Shown here piece by piece: positions 32,712-42,373 of a DNA stretch of 53,429 nt; positions within the stretch are counted from its first letter, which is position 1; every line of letters begins with the position of its first letter. The DNA comes from Deltaproteobacteria bacterium (GTDB taxonomy: Bacteria; Desulfobacterota; GWC2-55-46; DRME01), in the NCBI GenBank assembly GCA_011375175.1, contig DRME01000110.1, positions 1 to 53,429 of the forward strand, in the 5' to 3' direction. The notes under the pieces were generated by a model. It ran no database searches and had not been told where the DNA came from. It saw only the letters and a program-made list of their open reading frames with translations. The translations under genes were made by a program, and so were the position numbers.

Positions 32712-35225
32712 TCAGGACCTCTTCCTCGAAGCCGCCAGGGCGGCGCAGCAGGCGAGACCGGCCAGGAGCAGCAGCGAGGTCCGCGGATGGGCCGCCCCGT
32801 AAACGAGCGGCGTGAGCGCCCAGCGCGTGGCGCTGCGAAGCGGCTCGTGGCGGGCTATGAGCCGCGCCACAGGGGGAGAGACCCTGTAGTAGGCGGCGAC
32901 GAAGAGCCTGCCCGGACCGTTTGTGAGGAGGTAGCGGTCCCTGAACTTGCGCAGGACCTCTACGTGCGGGTCGAGATAGGAGCCGTAGGCCGCCGTGGCT
33001 ATGAAGCAGTTGCCGCCGTCGCCCGACGATGACGACGAGCCCGTCGTCGCGGACGAGGTGGACGACGAAGACGAAGTGGCCGTCGTGTCGGCCGTGTAGG
33101 TGTAGAGTCCTATCGCCGTGCCGGCCATGATGTCGTCGTACTTGAGGACGTTCACGTCCTCGTGGGAAGAGGTGCACGAAGAGCCGAAGACCGACCATGT
33201 GGAGCCGCCGTCGGTGGTCTCGTATATGCAGTTGGAGACCGCTGCGTAGGCCTTGTCGGCGTCGGAGGGGTCTACCGTGACGGCCGTGAAGTCGGTGCTC
33301 GAGGCCCCTATGGCCGAGGTGAGCGACGTCCATGTCCAGCTCGAAAAGCCCGAGGAGGTCGGTATGTAGAGCACGCCCTTGTAGACGCCGCCGGTGGTGG
33401 CGACGTAGACGGTCATGTAGTCTCCCACGGTCGTGCCGGCTATGTCGGTCACGATCTCGCCGTCGAGCGATGTGCCCGTGGAGGGAGTCCACCAGTTGCC
33501 CGAGGCCGTCACCGAGGTCCTGGCCCGAAGTCCCCTCGCCGTGCCCGCCCCGTTGCCCACGCCAGCCCAGACGGTCGAGTCGGTGACCCAGAGGACGTTG
33601 ACCGGCGTGCCCGTGATGGAGGCGTCCTCGGTCCAGGTGGCGCCGCCGTCGTCGCTGTAGAAGACGCCGCCGTCGTCACCGGTCTCCCAGTTGTAGCCCG
33701 CCAGATAGACGCGCGTCGGCGTGGAGGGAACGAAGTTGATTGAGGTTATAATCGAATGGTCGGCCCTGGTCGTGCCGAAGACCCCCGCGTGGTCCTCGGC
33801 CCTGAAGACGGTCGTCCACGTGGGAGGCGTGGTCGTGCCGTTGGTGGTCCGGTAGACGCGGCCCGCGTTGTTGCCGACCAGCACGGCGGCCGGGTCCGAG
33901 GGGTCGATGGCCGCCTCGGTGGGCGGCGCGCCGTCGCCGCCGGGGTAGATGGGGAATATCCAGTCAGAAGGCGAGGCGGTGGAGGTCGGGTCGGTGGGAT
34001 CGAAGTTCACGGCCCTGCCGGCCCCGCTCTTGGCCGTTATCCAGAGCTCCTTGTGGGTAGACGAGTACTCGTAGAACTCCATGTCGTTCAGCACCACGGC
34101 CTCCATGCCGTCGTTGTTTCCCAGCTCCGATCCGGCGGTCCAACCGCCGGAGCCGTGGTTCATCTTTCCCAGGCCCCAGTCGGTGCCGATGTATATGATG
34201 GTGGAATCTATGGGGTCGACCTCGAGGGCCCCGTCGTTGACGTTGGTCGTGACCACGGCCGAGCCGACGGTGGAGCTCAGTTGCGGGGCGTGGGACCACG
34301 TGGAGGACGAAGGGGGGTCGAGCACCGATGCGCCTATGAAGACCCTGTTGTTGTCGAACTTTATGTACTGGGGGTATCCGCCCGGAAAGCTGGCCGAGCC
34401 CGGGCAGCTCGAGTCCCAGGAGGCCGACCAGGTGACGCCTCCGTCGGTGGACCTGTAGACCTGGGGATTGGCCGAGCTTCCGGCGACGAAGAGGGTGTTC
34501 GCGTCTGAGGGGTCCACGCCGATAAGATGCACCTCCACGGAGCCGGAACCGCAGGGCACGCTGCCGGGCTTCGGGATAGTCGAGGCCGTGAAGGAGCCGC
34601 CCGAGGCCGTGAGCCTGTAGAGTGTCGTCGTGGCGCCGCCGGTGCGGGTGACGGCGAAGAGGGTGTTAGCGTCGTAGACCGAGAGGGAGACGACCTCGAC
34701 GCCCGAGCCGAAGGAGTAGATGGTGTCGAAGGGGTCGCTCACGCCGCCGGTGCTGCGGTAGACGGTACCGTCGGAGGTGCCCACGTAGAGGCCCGAGCCG
34801 TGGGCCTTGAGCACCAGCGGGTTCGGCACGCCGCTTACAGCCGACCACGTGCCCGCGGCGCCGCCGCTGCCGCTGCCGTAGAGCGCCGTGCCGGAGCCGC
34901 TTACGCTTATGACGGCGTAGACGTCGTCGGTGTATCCCGAGGCGAGGTTGGCCTCCACCTCCGTGGCCTTGCCCGCTATGGAGGGATGGGTCACCGACGT
35001 CCAGCGCGAGGCCGACGAGTCCCACTTCATGACTCCCTTTATGCCGTCCACTGCTATGAGCAGGGCCGTGGAGCCGGAGTCGTCGTAGGCCGTGATGTCC
35101 ATGACCTGGGCGCCGTATACGCCCATGTTCACCTTCTGGAGCGCGCCCTGCGAAGGGGCGGCCCCCAGGAGCAGGAGCGCCGCAAGCAGTAACGCGCTCC
35201 CTCTGAGGACAGCTTTGCTTCCCAT
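32712..35225 (-). CDS. Exported Asp-box beta-propeller protein with CFI-box C-terminal domain
   Basis: The function is unknown; it is probably a surface or periplasmic protein. In the 837 residues, a signal peptide ([17 protein letters not shown]) is followed by repeated Asp-box/BNR blades such as [23 protein letters not shown] and [12 protein letters not shown], suggesting a seven- to ten-blade sortilin/neuraminidase-like propeller. A serine/threonine-rich linker follows, then [10 protein letters not shown] (Cys740), which defines the CFI-box domain. The C-terminus has a hydrophobic span and a basic end (AASRKRS), like a sorting tail. The start ATG 35225 has a perfect AAAGGAGGT (35234-35242). 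Large and monocistronic, it is convergent with the HIT gene. Confidence 0.85.
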   Translation of the reverse strand: MGSKAVLRGSALLLAALLLLGAAPSQGALQKVNMGVYGAQVMDITAYDDSGSTALLIAVDGIKGVMKWDSSASRWTSVTHPSIAGKATEVEANLASGYTDDVYAVISVSGSGTALYGSGSGGAAGTWSAVSGVPNPLVLKAHGSGLYVGTSDGTVYRSTGGVSDPFDTIYSFGSGVEVVSLSVYDANTLFAVTRTGGATTTLYRLTASGGSFTASTIPKPGSVPCGSGSVEVHLIGVDPSDANTLFVAGSSANPQVYRSTDGGVTWSASWDSSCPGSASFPGGYPQYIKFDNNRVFIGASVLDPPSSSTWSHAPQLSSTVGSAVVTTNVNDGALEVDPIDSTIIYIGTDWGLGKMNHGSGGWTAGSELGNNDGMEAVVLNDMEFYEYSSTHKELWITAKSGAGRAVNFDPTDPTSTASPSDWIFPIYPGGDGAPPTEAAIDPSDPAAVLVGNNAGRVYRTTNGTTTPPTWTTVFRAEDHAGVFGTTRADHSIITSINFVPSTPTRVYLAGYNWETGDDGGVFYSDDGGATWTEDASITGTPVNVLWVTDSTVWAGVGNGAGTARGLRARTSVTASGNWWTPSTGTSLDGEIVTDIAGTTVGDYMTVYVATTGGVYKGVLYIPTSSGFSSWTWTSLTSAIGASSTDFTAVTVDPSDADKAYAAVSNCIYETTDGGSTWSVFGSSCTSSHEDVNVLKYDDIMAGTAIGLYTYTADTTATSSSSSTSSATTGSSSSSGDGGNCFIATAAYGSYLDPHVEVLRKFRDRYLLTNGPGRLFVAAYYRVSPPVARLIARHEPLRSATRWALTPLVYGAAHPRTSLLLLAGLACCAALAASRKRS

Positions 35226-35555
35226 GAGTCCGTACCTCCTTTAGTGGTATTCGACCTCTCGCGTGGAAACTTCCGCGGCTGAAAGAGACTTCCCGCGGCC
35301 CGCAACTGCGAGGAAGAAACCTCACTCTCGATGGGAACGCTCCAGGTGAGCGGCGCGGCAAGGTTATTGGTGGAAAGTGTCGGTCCGTGCCTGACGGACT
35401 GCGGTCTGCCCGCCGGTGGAATCCTCTCGGGAAGGGGCCTGGGTCCGCGACTGCCCCGGCGAAGCGAACCTGGGCCTCTCCGTTGCCACAAAGGTTCTAT
35501 CGGACGGAGGCGGAGAAAACTTGATGGGCCGGCTGGCCGGCATCGAAGGAGCCGC
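35226..35555. other. Upstream region of the propeller gene
   Basis: Only the Shine-Dalgarno AAAGGAGGT of the propeller gene (35234-35242) is clear. I see no consensus promoter, known riboswitch or ORF. A poor sigma54-like match (TGGCA with AGGCC) on the minus strand near 35475-35490 is not convincing. Confidence 0.5.
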
Positions 35556-35963
35556 TCAGCCCATGAGCCGCAGGTACTCCTTGAGCATGCACCGGTCCTC
35601 GACGTAGTCCATGCCCGCCTCTACTGCTATGGAGGCGGCCTCAGGGCTTGTAATGCCCTCCTGAAGCCACAGCACATGGACATCGCCCCTCTCGGCCCGT
35701 CTCCTCGCGGCCCGCGCCGCTATGGCCGGCACCTCGGCCGGAGGGCGGAAGACCTCGAGCACGTCTATCCTCTCTTCCACCTCATCGAGCGAGGCGTAGC
35801 AGCGAAGCCCCATGATCTCCCGTGCCGAAGGATTTATCGGTATGATCCGGTAGCCCTTTTCGGCGAGAAAGGCGGGCACGCGGCTGGCGGCCTTTCGGGG
35901 GTCGCGGCTCATGCCGCAGACGGCGATGTTCACGCTGTCGGTGAATATGCGCTTCAACGTCAT
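35556..35963 (-). CDS. CoA-binding protein (YccU-like)
   Basis: This is a small CoA-binding Rossmann protein of unknown cellular role. The 135 residues carry NIAVCGMSRDPRKAASRVPAF, YRIIPINPSAREIMG and the C-terminal signature GMDYVEDRCMLKEYLRL, covering a complete CoA_binding_2 domain. ATG 35963. It lies 43 bp downstream of proline dehydrogenase on the same strand and may be its operon partner. Confidence 0.9.
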   Translation of the reverse strand: MTLKRIFTDSVNIAVCGMSRDPRKAASRVPAFLAEKGYRIIPINPSAREIMGLRCYASLDEVEERIDVLEVFRPPAEVPAIAARAARRRAERGDVHVLWLQEGITSPEAASIAVEAGMDYVEDRCMLKEYLRLMG

Positions 35964-36006
35964 CCTGACCCCCTTCCCCGCCGGTCCGGCCCTCGACGAC
36001 GCGGCG

Positions 36007-36855
36007 TCAGTCGAGTATGTTCCTCAGCACGAAAAAGAGGTTCTCCCTGCGCTCGCGCACGCGCCGCAGCATGTAGGGGAGCCAGTGGGAGCCGTAAGGG
36101 ACGTAGACCTTGACGCGGTATCCCTCGTCGGCGAGCCGCTGCTGAAGCGAGCGCTTTATGCCCATGAGCATCTGGAACTCGAAGGAGCGGGGGTCTATGT
36201 CGTTGTCGGCGGCGAAGCGCCTGGCCTTGTCGATGAGGACCGTGTCGTGGGTGGCCAGGGCCGGACGGTTGCCGCCGAGGAGCAGCAGCTTCATGAGCCT
36301 TTCATAGCTGCGGTCCACGTCGGCCTTGCGGGGCCAGGCGATCTCGGCGGGCTCCCTGTAGGCCCCCTTGCAGAGCCTCACGCTCGCACCCAGCGAGACG
36401 AGCCGCTCCACGTCGGCCTCGCTGCGGTAGAGGTATGCCTGGATGGCGATGCCGATGTTACGGTACTTCTCGAAGAGCCGGCAGAAGAGCTCGATGGTCT
36501 TTTCGGTGTAGCGCGAGCCTTCCATGTCGAAGCGCAGGAAGTTGCCGAGCCGGGCGGCCTTCTCTATTATGCGCTCGGCGTTCTCCAGCGCAAGCGACTC
36601 GGCGATGTCCAGCCCCATGTGGGTGAGCTTGAACGACGCCGATGCGTCGAGCCCCGCGGCGGCGATGTCCTCGAGCAAGGCCACGTACTCGTCGGCCGCG
36701 GCCCCGGCCTGCGCCTCGTTCCCGACGTTCTCGCCCAGGTAGTCGATGGTCGCCGCAAGGCCCCGCTCGTTGAGCGAGGCCGCCGTGCGCAGCGCATCCT
36801 CCCTCGACTCGCCGGCCACGTAACGGCCGGCGAAGAACCTCGTCAGGGCCTTCAC
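36007..36855 (-). CDS. Proline dehydrogenase
   Basis: This flavoenzyme oxidises proline to pyrroline-5-carboxylate and passes electrons to the quinone pool. The 282-residue single-domain form has YTEKTIELFCRLF, QAYLYRSEADVERL, VRLCKGAYREPAEIAWP and the substrate-binding end YVPYGSHWLPYMLRRVRER, where the two arginines grip proline. It is not a PutA fusion; a separate dehydrogenase would finish the oxidation, and the aldehyde dehydrogenase at 43368-44858 is a possible partner. The start is GTG 36855 (MKALTRFFAGRYVAGES). The GTPase-like gene lies 98 bp upstream. Confidence 0.92.
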   Translation of the reverse strand: MKALTRFFAGRYVAGESREDALRTAASLNERGLAATIDYLGENVGNEAQAGAAADEYVALLEDIAAAGLDASASFKLTHMGLDIAESLALENAERIIEKAARLGNFLRFDMEGSRYTEKTIELFCRLFEKYRNIGIAIQAYLYRSEADVERLVSLGASVRLCKGAYREPAEIAWPRKADVDRSYERLMKLLLLGGNRPALATHDTVLIDKARRFAADNDIDPRSFEFQMLMGIKRSLQQRLADEGYRVKVYVPYGSHWLPYMLRRVRERRENLFFVLRNILD

Positions 36856-36894
36856 CAGGCGCCTCCTTGTGCGGCTCCCCCCGGACGCCTACTT

Positions 36895-36952
36895 CAAGAG
36901 AGCGTCCGCCCGGGGTCTCTTCAAAAAGGTTCCCGCAGACGATTCCCCCGGC
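36895..36952. repeat. Degenerate family A fragment
   Basis: TCAAAAAGGTTCCCGCAGAC and GATTCCCCCGG resemble pieces of H1 and H3. It sits in the 98-bp gap directly after the stop of the upstream GTPase-like gene. No full hairpin is preserved. Confidence 0.35.
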
Positions 36953-36953
36953 G

Positions 36954-38267
36954 TCAGAGTCCGGCGATGAAGCTTTTTACTATGTCGGCGAGGCCCGGGC
37001 TCTCGCGGTCGCGTATGCCGTAGCTTACGCGCACCGCCGGTCTTTCGAGTTCGAGCACCCGGGTCAGGTCTATGGGCGTTGCCACGAGCACGGCGTCGCA
37101 GGGCACAGCCTCGATGGTCGCCTTCAGGTCCCTTATCTGCTCCGGGCCGTAGCCCATGGCCGGCACGAGCTCCTTGAGGCCCGTATGGAGATCGAGGGTC
37201 TCCTTTATGGAGCCTACGGCGTAGGGCCTGGGGTCCACGGGCGCCGCGCCCTCGCGCAGGGCGGCGGTGTAGCCCGCTCCGTATGCCATGCCGCCATGGG
37301 TCAGCGTGGGACCGTCCTCGACGACCAGGACCTTCTTTCCCTTTATGTCGCCGTCCATCTCGATGGGCGAGTCGGTCTCCACGGTGCGCGCCCCGGGGTT
37401 GACGAAGGCCACGTTGGCCCTCAGGGCCTCCACGTCCTCGGCCCGCGCGCTGTCGACCTTGTTGATGACCACCACGTCGGCGCGCCGCAGGTTGGCCTCG
37501 CCCGGATAGTAGGAGAGCTCGTGGCCCGGGCGCAGCGGGTCGGCCACGACGATCTCGAGGTCGGGATAGAAGAAAGGCATATCGTTGTTGCCGCCGTCCC
37601 AGACGATGAGATCCGCCTCCTTCTCGGCCTCGGCGAGCACGGCGGCGTAGTCCACACCGGCAAAGACCGTTACGCCGGCGCCGATAAGATGCTCGTACTC
37701 CTCGCGCTCCTCTATGGTGCAGCCTGCGCTGTCGAGGCTCTCCATGTCCGGGAAGCGCTGGACCCGCTGCGAGGCCAGGTCGCCGTAGGGCATGGGGTGG
37801 CGCACGGCTACGGCCTTCTTGCCGGCCTCCGCGGCGAGCAAGCAGACAAGCCGCGTGACGGCGCTCTTGCCGCAGCCCGTCCTTACGGCGCAGACGCTTA
37901 TGACCGGCCTGCTCGCCCGGAGCATCGTGGACTTCGGCCCGAGCAGCCTGAAGTCGGCGCCCATGGCCAGGGCCAGCGATGCCTCGTGCATTACATGCTC
38001 ATGGGAGACATCGCTGTAGGAGAAGCAGACCTCGTCGACGGAAAATTCCTTTACGAGCCGCGCAAGTTCCTCTTCGGGGTATATCTCGATACCGTCGGGA
38101 TAGAGGGGGCCGGAGAGGACGGGCGGATAGGTGCGGCCCTCGATATCTGGTATCTGGGCCGCCGTGAAGGCCACGACCTCGACCGAAGGGTCGTCGCGGA
38201 AGACGACGTTGAAGTTGTGGAAGTCGCGCCCGGCGGCGCCCATGATGAGAACCCGCCTCTTCTTCAT
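36954..38267 (-). CDS. Cyclic 2,3-diphosphoglycerate synthetase-like GTPase
   Basis: This protein belongs to the family named for archaeal cyclic 2,3-diphosphoglycerate synthetase; the role of bacterial members is unclear. The 437 residues start RVLIMGAAGRDFHNFNVVF, followed by a P-loop domain with VRTGCGKSAVTRLVC, the switch-like VWDGGNNDMPFFYP, and NKVDSA resembling the GTP-specific NKxD. The C-terminal part includes VVEDGPTLTHGGMAYGAG. It is cytosolic. ATG 38267. It lies between element A5 upstream and proline dehydrogenase downstream. The family call is good; the reaction is not established. Confidence 0.75.
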   Translation of the reverse strand: MKKRRVLIMGAAGRDFHNFNVVFRDDPSVEVVAFTAAQIPDIEGRTYPPVLSGPLYPDGIEIYPEEELARLVKEFSVDEVCFSYSDVSHEHVMHEASLALAMGADFRLLGPKSTMLRASRPVISVCAVRTGCGKSAVTRLVCLLAAEAGKKAVAVRHPMPYGDLASQRVQRFPDMESLDSAGCTIEEREEYEHLIGAGVTVFAGVDYAAVLAEAEKEADLIVWDGGNNDMPFFYPDLEIVVADPLRPGHELSYYPGEANLRRADVVVINKVDSARAEDVEALRANVAFVNPGARTVETDSPIEMDGDIKGKKVLVVEDGPTLTHGGMAYGAGYTAALREGAAPVDPRPYAVGSIKETLDLHTGLKELVPAMGYGPEQIRDLKATIEAVPCDAVLVATPIDLTRVLELERPAVRVSYGIRDRESPGLADIVKSFIAGL

Positions 38268-38298
38268 ACAACGGTCCCTTTCCGGGGGGAAACTTTCT

Positions 38299-38510
38299 TA
38301 AGGAAACTCCGATTTATTGCCCTGAGGGAACCTTTTTGTAAAAAAGGTTCCCTCAGACTCCCTCCAAAAACTTTTAACGCGAGTTGGTTTCCCCCTGTTT
38401 TGCCTGGCAAAACAGGGGGAAACCAACTCGTATTGAAAGTCTTTGAAGGGGGTCCGGGGGAGACGTGGGCCTGTGGCCCTTCTACAGAAAGTTTCCCCCG
38501 GGGAAGTCAG
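38299..38510 (+). repeat. Family A element, copy A5
   Basis: The left end TAAGGAAACTCCGATTTATT is preceded by a scrap of another H3 (38285-38298). H1 is at 38322-38356. H2 is of the second type with perfect 25-nt arms (38380-38404, 38406-38430). H3 carries the GTGGGCCTGTGGCCC module (38464-38478). It lies between the stop of the PAP2-GT39 gene and the start of the GTPase-like gene, both minus strand. Confidence 0.92.
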
Positions 38511-38578
38511 AACTTGCCGAGTTTCTCTGCTTCACAGAGGTTCCCTCTATATTATGATAGCCGTCAAATGGAGACAGG

Positions 38579-40741
38579 TCAAGAGAGCTCGCAGAACCGG
38601 CCGATGGGCGGGAACTCTTCGCCTATGCCCACGAGGAGGTAGCCGTTTCTCGCGTCGATGAACTTGAGGGCCGGGAAGGCGGCCTTGAGCTCGTCGAAGC
38701 GCTCCTCGGCGGTGACGACGACCACCGCGCCGTCCTCACCGAGCGAGGCGAGCCGCGACAGCTCTCCCCTGTCGAGCTTGGGCACCCTGCCTCCATAGTA
38801 GAAGGCGAGGCTCGGCCTGTTTATGTCGTAGGCGACGAAGGAGTATCCCTCGCCGAGCCCCCGGCCGTAGAGGGCGTAGTCGTAGAGTGCGCCCTGGAGG
38901 AAGAGGTTGGCCGGCGGGACGACGTAGGTCCTGAGGAAGACGAGAAGGCAGACCGTCACGAGCCCCATGGCCGCAATTCCCGCGGCCCTGTGGCGGAGGG
39001 CGAGAAACGCCGCTGCGGCGACGAGCAGCAGCAGGACGGCCGGGACGACGAAGTAGAAGCCGCGAAGCGGCACGGGAGAGCGGATCTCCACGAAGGGGAG
39101 GACGAGGAGCGGCAGGGCCGCCAGGACCGAGACGGCGGCGAGCGCGTAAAAGCCCTTCCACCGCTCGTTGAAGCGCACTATCTCGGCAAGCCTCGTCCCG
39201 ACCATTATCGACGCCGCCGGCCAGAGGGGGAATATGTAGTTGGGCAGCTTGGTGCGCGAGAGGGAGAAGAAGACGAAGACGAAGAGGAACCAGAGGGCCG
39301 CGAAGGTGAAGAGTCCGCCGCGCTCGGCCACGCCGCGCACGAGTCCGCCCGGAAGCCACAGGTACCAGGGGAAGAAACCCACGAGCAGCACGACGACGAA
39401 GAAGTAGACGGGGCCGCTGTGGCCGGAGATGACGCCCGTGTAGCGCCGGATGTGGTGCTTGATGATGAAGGCGTCGATGAACTCCCATCCGTTGGCGGCG
39501 TAGACGGCGACGAACCACGGGAGGGCGACGGCGAGAAAGAGCGCCACGGCCCCGGGACGCAAGGGCTCGGCGAGCCTCGAGGCGGCGCCGCTGAAAATGA
39601 GGTACAGGGCCGTCACGGCCGCTGGGAAGAGCAGACCCACAACCCCCTTTGTCAGCACGGCCAGCGCCGAGGCGCCCCAGAATCCGTACCACCAGCGCCC
39701 GTCACCGCCCGTCAACGCGAGATAGGCGCTGTAGAGCGAGGCCGTTATGAAGAAACAGAGCGTCATGTCCGTTACGGCCGAATGGCTGTAGACGAAGAAC
39801 TCGATGTTGGCCGCCAGGACGAGTGTGGAGAAGGCCGCGGCCTGCGCGTCCCTTACGCGTCTGACGAAAAGGTATGTGACGGCGCAGAGCGCGACCCCCA
39901 AGAAGGCCGAGACGGCCCTGGCTCCGAAGTGGCCTGTGCCGAAGACCTTGTACGAGACGGCCATGAGCCAGTAGAAGAGGACGGGCTTGTCGTAGCGGGG
40001 CTCGTAGTTGTAGGTGGGGGTGATGAAGTCGCCGGTCTCGACCATCTCGCGGGTCGCCTCGCTGAAGACGGCCTCGTCCACGTCGAAGAGCAGAAATCCA
40101 CCGAGCTTGAAGAACGAGACGAAGATGGCGAGGAAGAGGACGAGCGCCGCTATGCGCTGCTCCCTTGTGGTGCGGTTGACGAGAAAATAGGCGCTGGCCA
40201 GGCCGAGGACCGCGCCGCCGACGATATCGGTGGGGTAGTGGGAGCCGAGCGCCACGCGCGAGAGGCCCACCAGTGAGGCGAGAGCGTAGAAGAGCGGAGC
40301 AAGGCGCGGATAATAGCGGGCCAGGACGAAGGCTATGGCGAAGCTCGTCGTCGTGTGGCCCGAGGGAAAGGAGTTGAAGCGGCCCGTGGTGTCGAAGACG
40401 ACGGGGTTGTTGAGGAGCTCGGTGAGGGCGCCGTCGGCGTGGGCCATCCTGGGCCGCTCGAAGGCGGCCTTGAGAAGATGGAGCCAGACCGACGAAAGGC
40501 CGAGCGCAAGCAGCGACCTGAAACCGGCCTCCCTGAGCCTTGACTCCCGGAGGGCGTATCCGGCGGCCAGCAGCGCCGCGCAGAAAGCGGCCTGGAGCCC
40601 GCCGTCGCCGAGGGCGCTTAAGAACCTCGCAACGGCCGTGAGCCCGGGGCCGCGCTCCATGGCCGCTGCCGCCGGGTCGAGCATCCACGCGGCGGCAAAG
40701 GCGGCTGCGGTGATGACGGCCGCACGCAACCCCTCAGACAA
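38579..40741 (-). CDS. PAP2 phosphatase fused to a GT39/ArnT-like glycosyltransferase
   Basis: This inner-membrane fusion protein (about 720 residues) probably handles polyprenyl-linked sugars. The N-terminal ~220 residues are a PAP2 lipid phosphatase with all three motifs: KAAFERP, FPSGHTTTSFA and SRVALGSHYPTD. The rest is a family 39 transferase with FDVDEAVFSEATREM (acidic pair after the first transmembrane segment), KPVLFYWLM, SHSAVTDMTL and about ten membrane spans. One chain could dephosphorylate the lipid carrier that the transferase consumes. The frame opens at 40894, but that overlaps the upstream gene by 106 bp; I prefer the TTG at 40741, which has GGAGGGG 4-5 nt upstream. An upstream start is possible. 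Confidence 0.82.
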   Translation of the reverse strand: MSEGLRAAVITAAAFAAAWMLDPAAAAMERGPGLTAVARFLSALGDGGLQAAFCAALLAAGYALRESRLREAGFRSLLALGLSSVWLHLLKAAFERPRMAHADGALTELLNNPVVFDTTGRFNSFPSGHTTTSFAIAFVLARYYPRLAPLFYALASLVGLSRVALGSHYPTDIVGGAVLGLASAYFLVNRTTREQRIAALVLFLAIFVSFFKLGGFLLFDVDEAVFSEATREMVETGDFITPTYNYEPRYDKPVLFYWLMAVSYKVFGTGHFGARAVSAFLGVALCAVTYLFVRRVRDAQAAAFSTLVLAANIEFFVYSHSAVTDMTLCFFITASLYSAYLALTGGDGRWWYGFWGASALAVLTKGVVGLLFPAAVTALYLIFSGAASRLAEPLRPGAVALFLAVALPWFVAVYAANGWEFIDAFIIKHHIRRYTGVISGHSGPVYFFVVVLLVGFFPWYLWLPGGLVRGVAERGGLFTFAALWFLFVFVFFSLSRTKLPNYIFPLWPAASIMVGTRLAEIVRFNERWKGFYALAAVSVLAALPLLVLPFVEIRSPVPLRGFYFVVPAVLLLLVAAAAFLALRHRAAGIAAMGLVTVCLLVFLRTYVVPPANLFLQGALYDYALYGRGLGEGYSFVAYDINRPSLAFYYGGRVPKLDRGELSRLASLGEDGAVVVVTAEERFDELKAAFPALKFIDARNGYLLVGIGEEFPPIGRFCELS

Positions 40742-40788
40742 CGGCCCCCTCCGCAACGGGCGCGCCGCAGACCATGGCCGCAGCAGGC

Positions 40789-42069
40789 TCAGCCACCGAT
40801 TATGTCCTCTATCACGTCGAGGGCGCGGTGGAGCTGCTCCTCCGTTACGATGAGCGGCGGCATGAGCCGAACGACGTTCTTTTCCGTGCCGCACTCGACG
40901 AGGAGCAGGCCCTTGCGCTCGCTCTCCTTTATGATGCGCTCCACGAGCCCGCGGTCCGGGCTGCGGCCGTCCTTTACGAACTCTATGCCTATCATGAGCC
41001 CCAGGCCGCGCACGTCGCCTATGCAGCCGTGGCGGGCCTTCATGGCGGCGAGCCTCTCCATGGCGGCCTCGCCCACGCGGCGGGCGTTGTCGAGAAGCCC
41101 GTCCCGCTCTATGGTGTCGATGGTCGCCGAGGCGGCGGCGCAGGAGACGGGATTGCCGCCGAAGGTCGTGCCGTGGGCACCCGGAGGCCAGGCATCCATG
41201 ATCTCCGAGCGGCCGGCGACGGCGCTCAGCGGAAAGCCCGAGGCTATGCCCTTGCCGAGCGTCATTATGTCGGGCCTCACCTCGTAGTGCTCGCAGGCGA
41301 ACCAGCGGCCCGTCCTTCCGAAGCCGGTCTGGACCTCGTCGATTACGAGCAGTATGCCGTGCTCGTCGCAGAGCCGGCGCAGCCTTTGCAGGTACTCACG
41401 CGGCGCGGGCGCGTACCCCCCCTCGCCGAGCACGGGCTCCACTATTATGCAGGCCGTCTCCTCCGGCGTTACGAGATGGCGAAGCGTCGTCTCCAGGTAG
41501 CCGAAACACTCGAGCGAACAGTCGTCGCTGCGCCGCCCCATGTGACAGCGGTAGCAGTAGGGGTAGGGCACGTGAAAGACCGACGGCAGGAGCGGGTGGT
41601 AACGCCTCCGGTAGCGGGCCGACGAGGTCGTCAGCGCCACGGCCCCGGTGGTCCTGCCGTGGAAGGCGCCGATGCAGGCCACAACGCCCTGGCGCCCCGT
41701 GTAGTGGCGGGCGAGCTTTATCGCCCCCTCCACGGCCTCGGCGCCGCTGTTGGAGAAGAAGAAACGGTCCACGCCCTCGGGCGTTATGCGCGCAAGCCTC
41801 TCGGCGAGCTCGGCCACGGCGTCGTAGTAGACGATGCAGCCCGAGTGGATCATCCTGTCGAGCTGGGCCCTGACCGCCTCGACCACACGGGGGGGACGGT
41901 GTCCGAGGTTCGTCGTCGCAAGCCCCGAGGCGAAGTCGAGATAGCGTACCCCGTCTTCGCCCGTTATGTAGATGCCCTCGGCGCTGCGGGCCACAACGCC
42001 CGTGTGAAAGACGAGCGCCGGTGTCAGATGGCGCCTGACCCTCCCGATAACGTCGTCGCCCATGGCCAT
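40789..42069 (-). CDS. Class III aminotransferase (GabT/acetylornithine type)
   Basis: This PLP-dependent omega-aminotransferase uses 2-oxoglutarate as the likely acceptor. The 426 residues have the cofactor-phosphate site FFFSNSGAEAVEGAIKLAR, GAFHGRTTGAV, the cofactor Asp in LLVIDEVQTGFGRTG, and the Schiff-base lysine in LGKGIASGFPLSAV. A cysteine-rich insert PYCYRCHMGRRSDDCSLEC near residue 180 may bind metal. 4-aminobutyrate or an ornithine/lysine-type amine could be the substrate; sequence does not decide. The ATG at 42069 is used; another lies two codons in. The downstream fusion protein gene is probably co-transcribed, and an A-half/B2 element lies upstream. Confidence 0.85.
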   Translation of the reverse strand: MAMGDDVIGRVRRHLTPALVFHTGVVARSAEGIYITGEDGVRYLDFASGLATTNLGHRPPRVVEAVRAQLDRMIHSGCIVYYDAVAELAERLARITPEGVDRFFFSNSGAEAVEGAIKLARHYTGRQGVVACIGAFHGRTTGAVALTTSSARYRRRYHPLLPSVFHVPYPYCYRCHMGRRSDDCSLECFGYLETTLRHLVTPEETACIIVEPVLGEGGYAPAPREYLQRLRRLCDEHGILLVIDEVQTGFGRTGRWFACEHYEVRPDIMTLGKGIASGFPLSAVAGRSEIMDAWPPGAHGTTFGGNPVSCAAASATIDTIERDGLLDNARRVGEAAMERLAAMKARHGCIGDVRGLGLMIGIEFVKDGRSPDRGLVERIIKESERKGLLLVECGTEKNVVRLMPPLIVTEEQLHRALDVIEDIIGG

Positions 42070-42097
42070 GCCCTCCTCGCAGGTAAGTGGAAAAGCA

Positions 42098-42290
42098 ACG
42101 CTCTTGCCTTAATTGCCCTGGGGGAAACTTTCTGTAGAAGGGCCACAGGCCCGAGGGCCACAGGCCCACGTTTCCCCCCTCACCGCCCCATCGTATGTTG
42201 TTCGGACTTCGGCTGTACCGGGGCTCGGCCCGCGCCAGGCGGGGTTGTTACGCCTTTGCGGCCCGGTCTCCCGGAGGGCGCCGCAAACAG
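42098..42290 (-). repeat. Family A half-element joined to family B hairpin B2
   Basis: The A part is a degenerate terminal repeat and H3 (42119-42178), whose tip holds two tandem copies of the module GGGCCACAGGCCC (42140-42152, 42155-42169). The B part follows directly: flank CGTATGTTGTTCGGA, loop 42234-42257 (GCCAGGCGGGG...TTACGCCTTT, 24 nt), with at least 14-bp imperfect arms beside it. H2 and H1 are absent. It fills most of the 304-bp gap upstream of the aminotransferase gene. Confidence 0.75.
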
Positions 42291-42373
42291 CTTGACATAC
42301 AGGGAAGTCCCGCGAAACCGGGGAGCACGACCTCCTTCAAGAACGCCTCACTTCGGGACGGATGAGCGTCTTT

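Noticed and set aside
35226-35555. Sigma54 promoter or riboswitch before the propeller gene
   Set aside because: TGGCA/AGGCC spacing is right, but the -12 element lacks TTGC, and no known aptamer pattern is seen.
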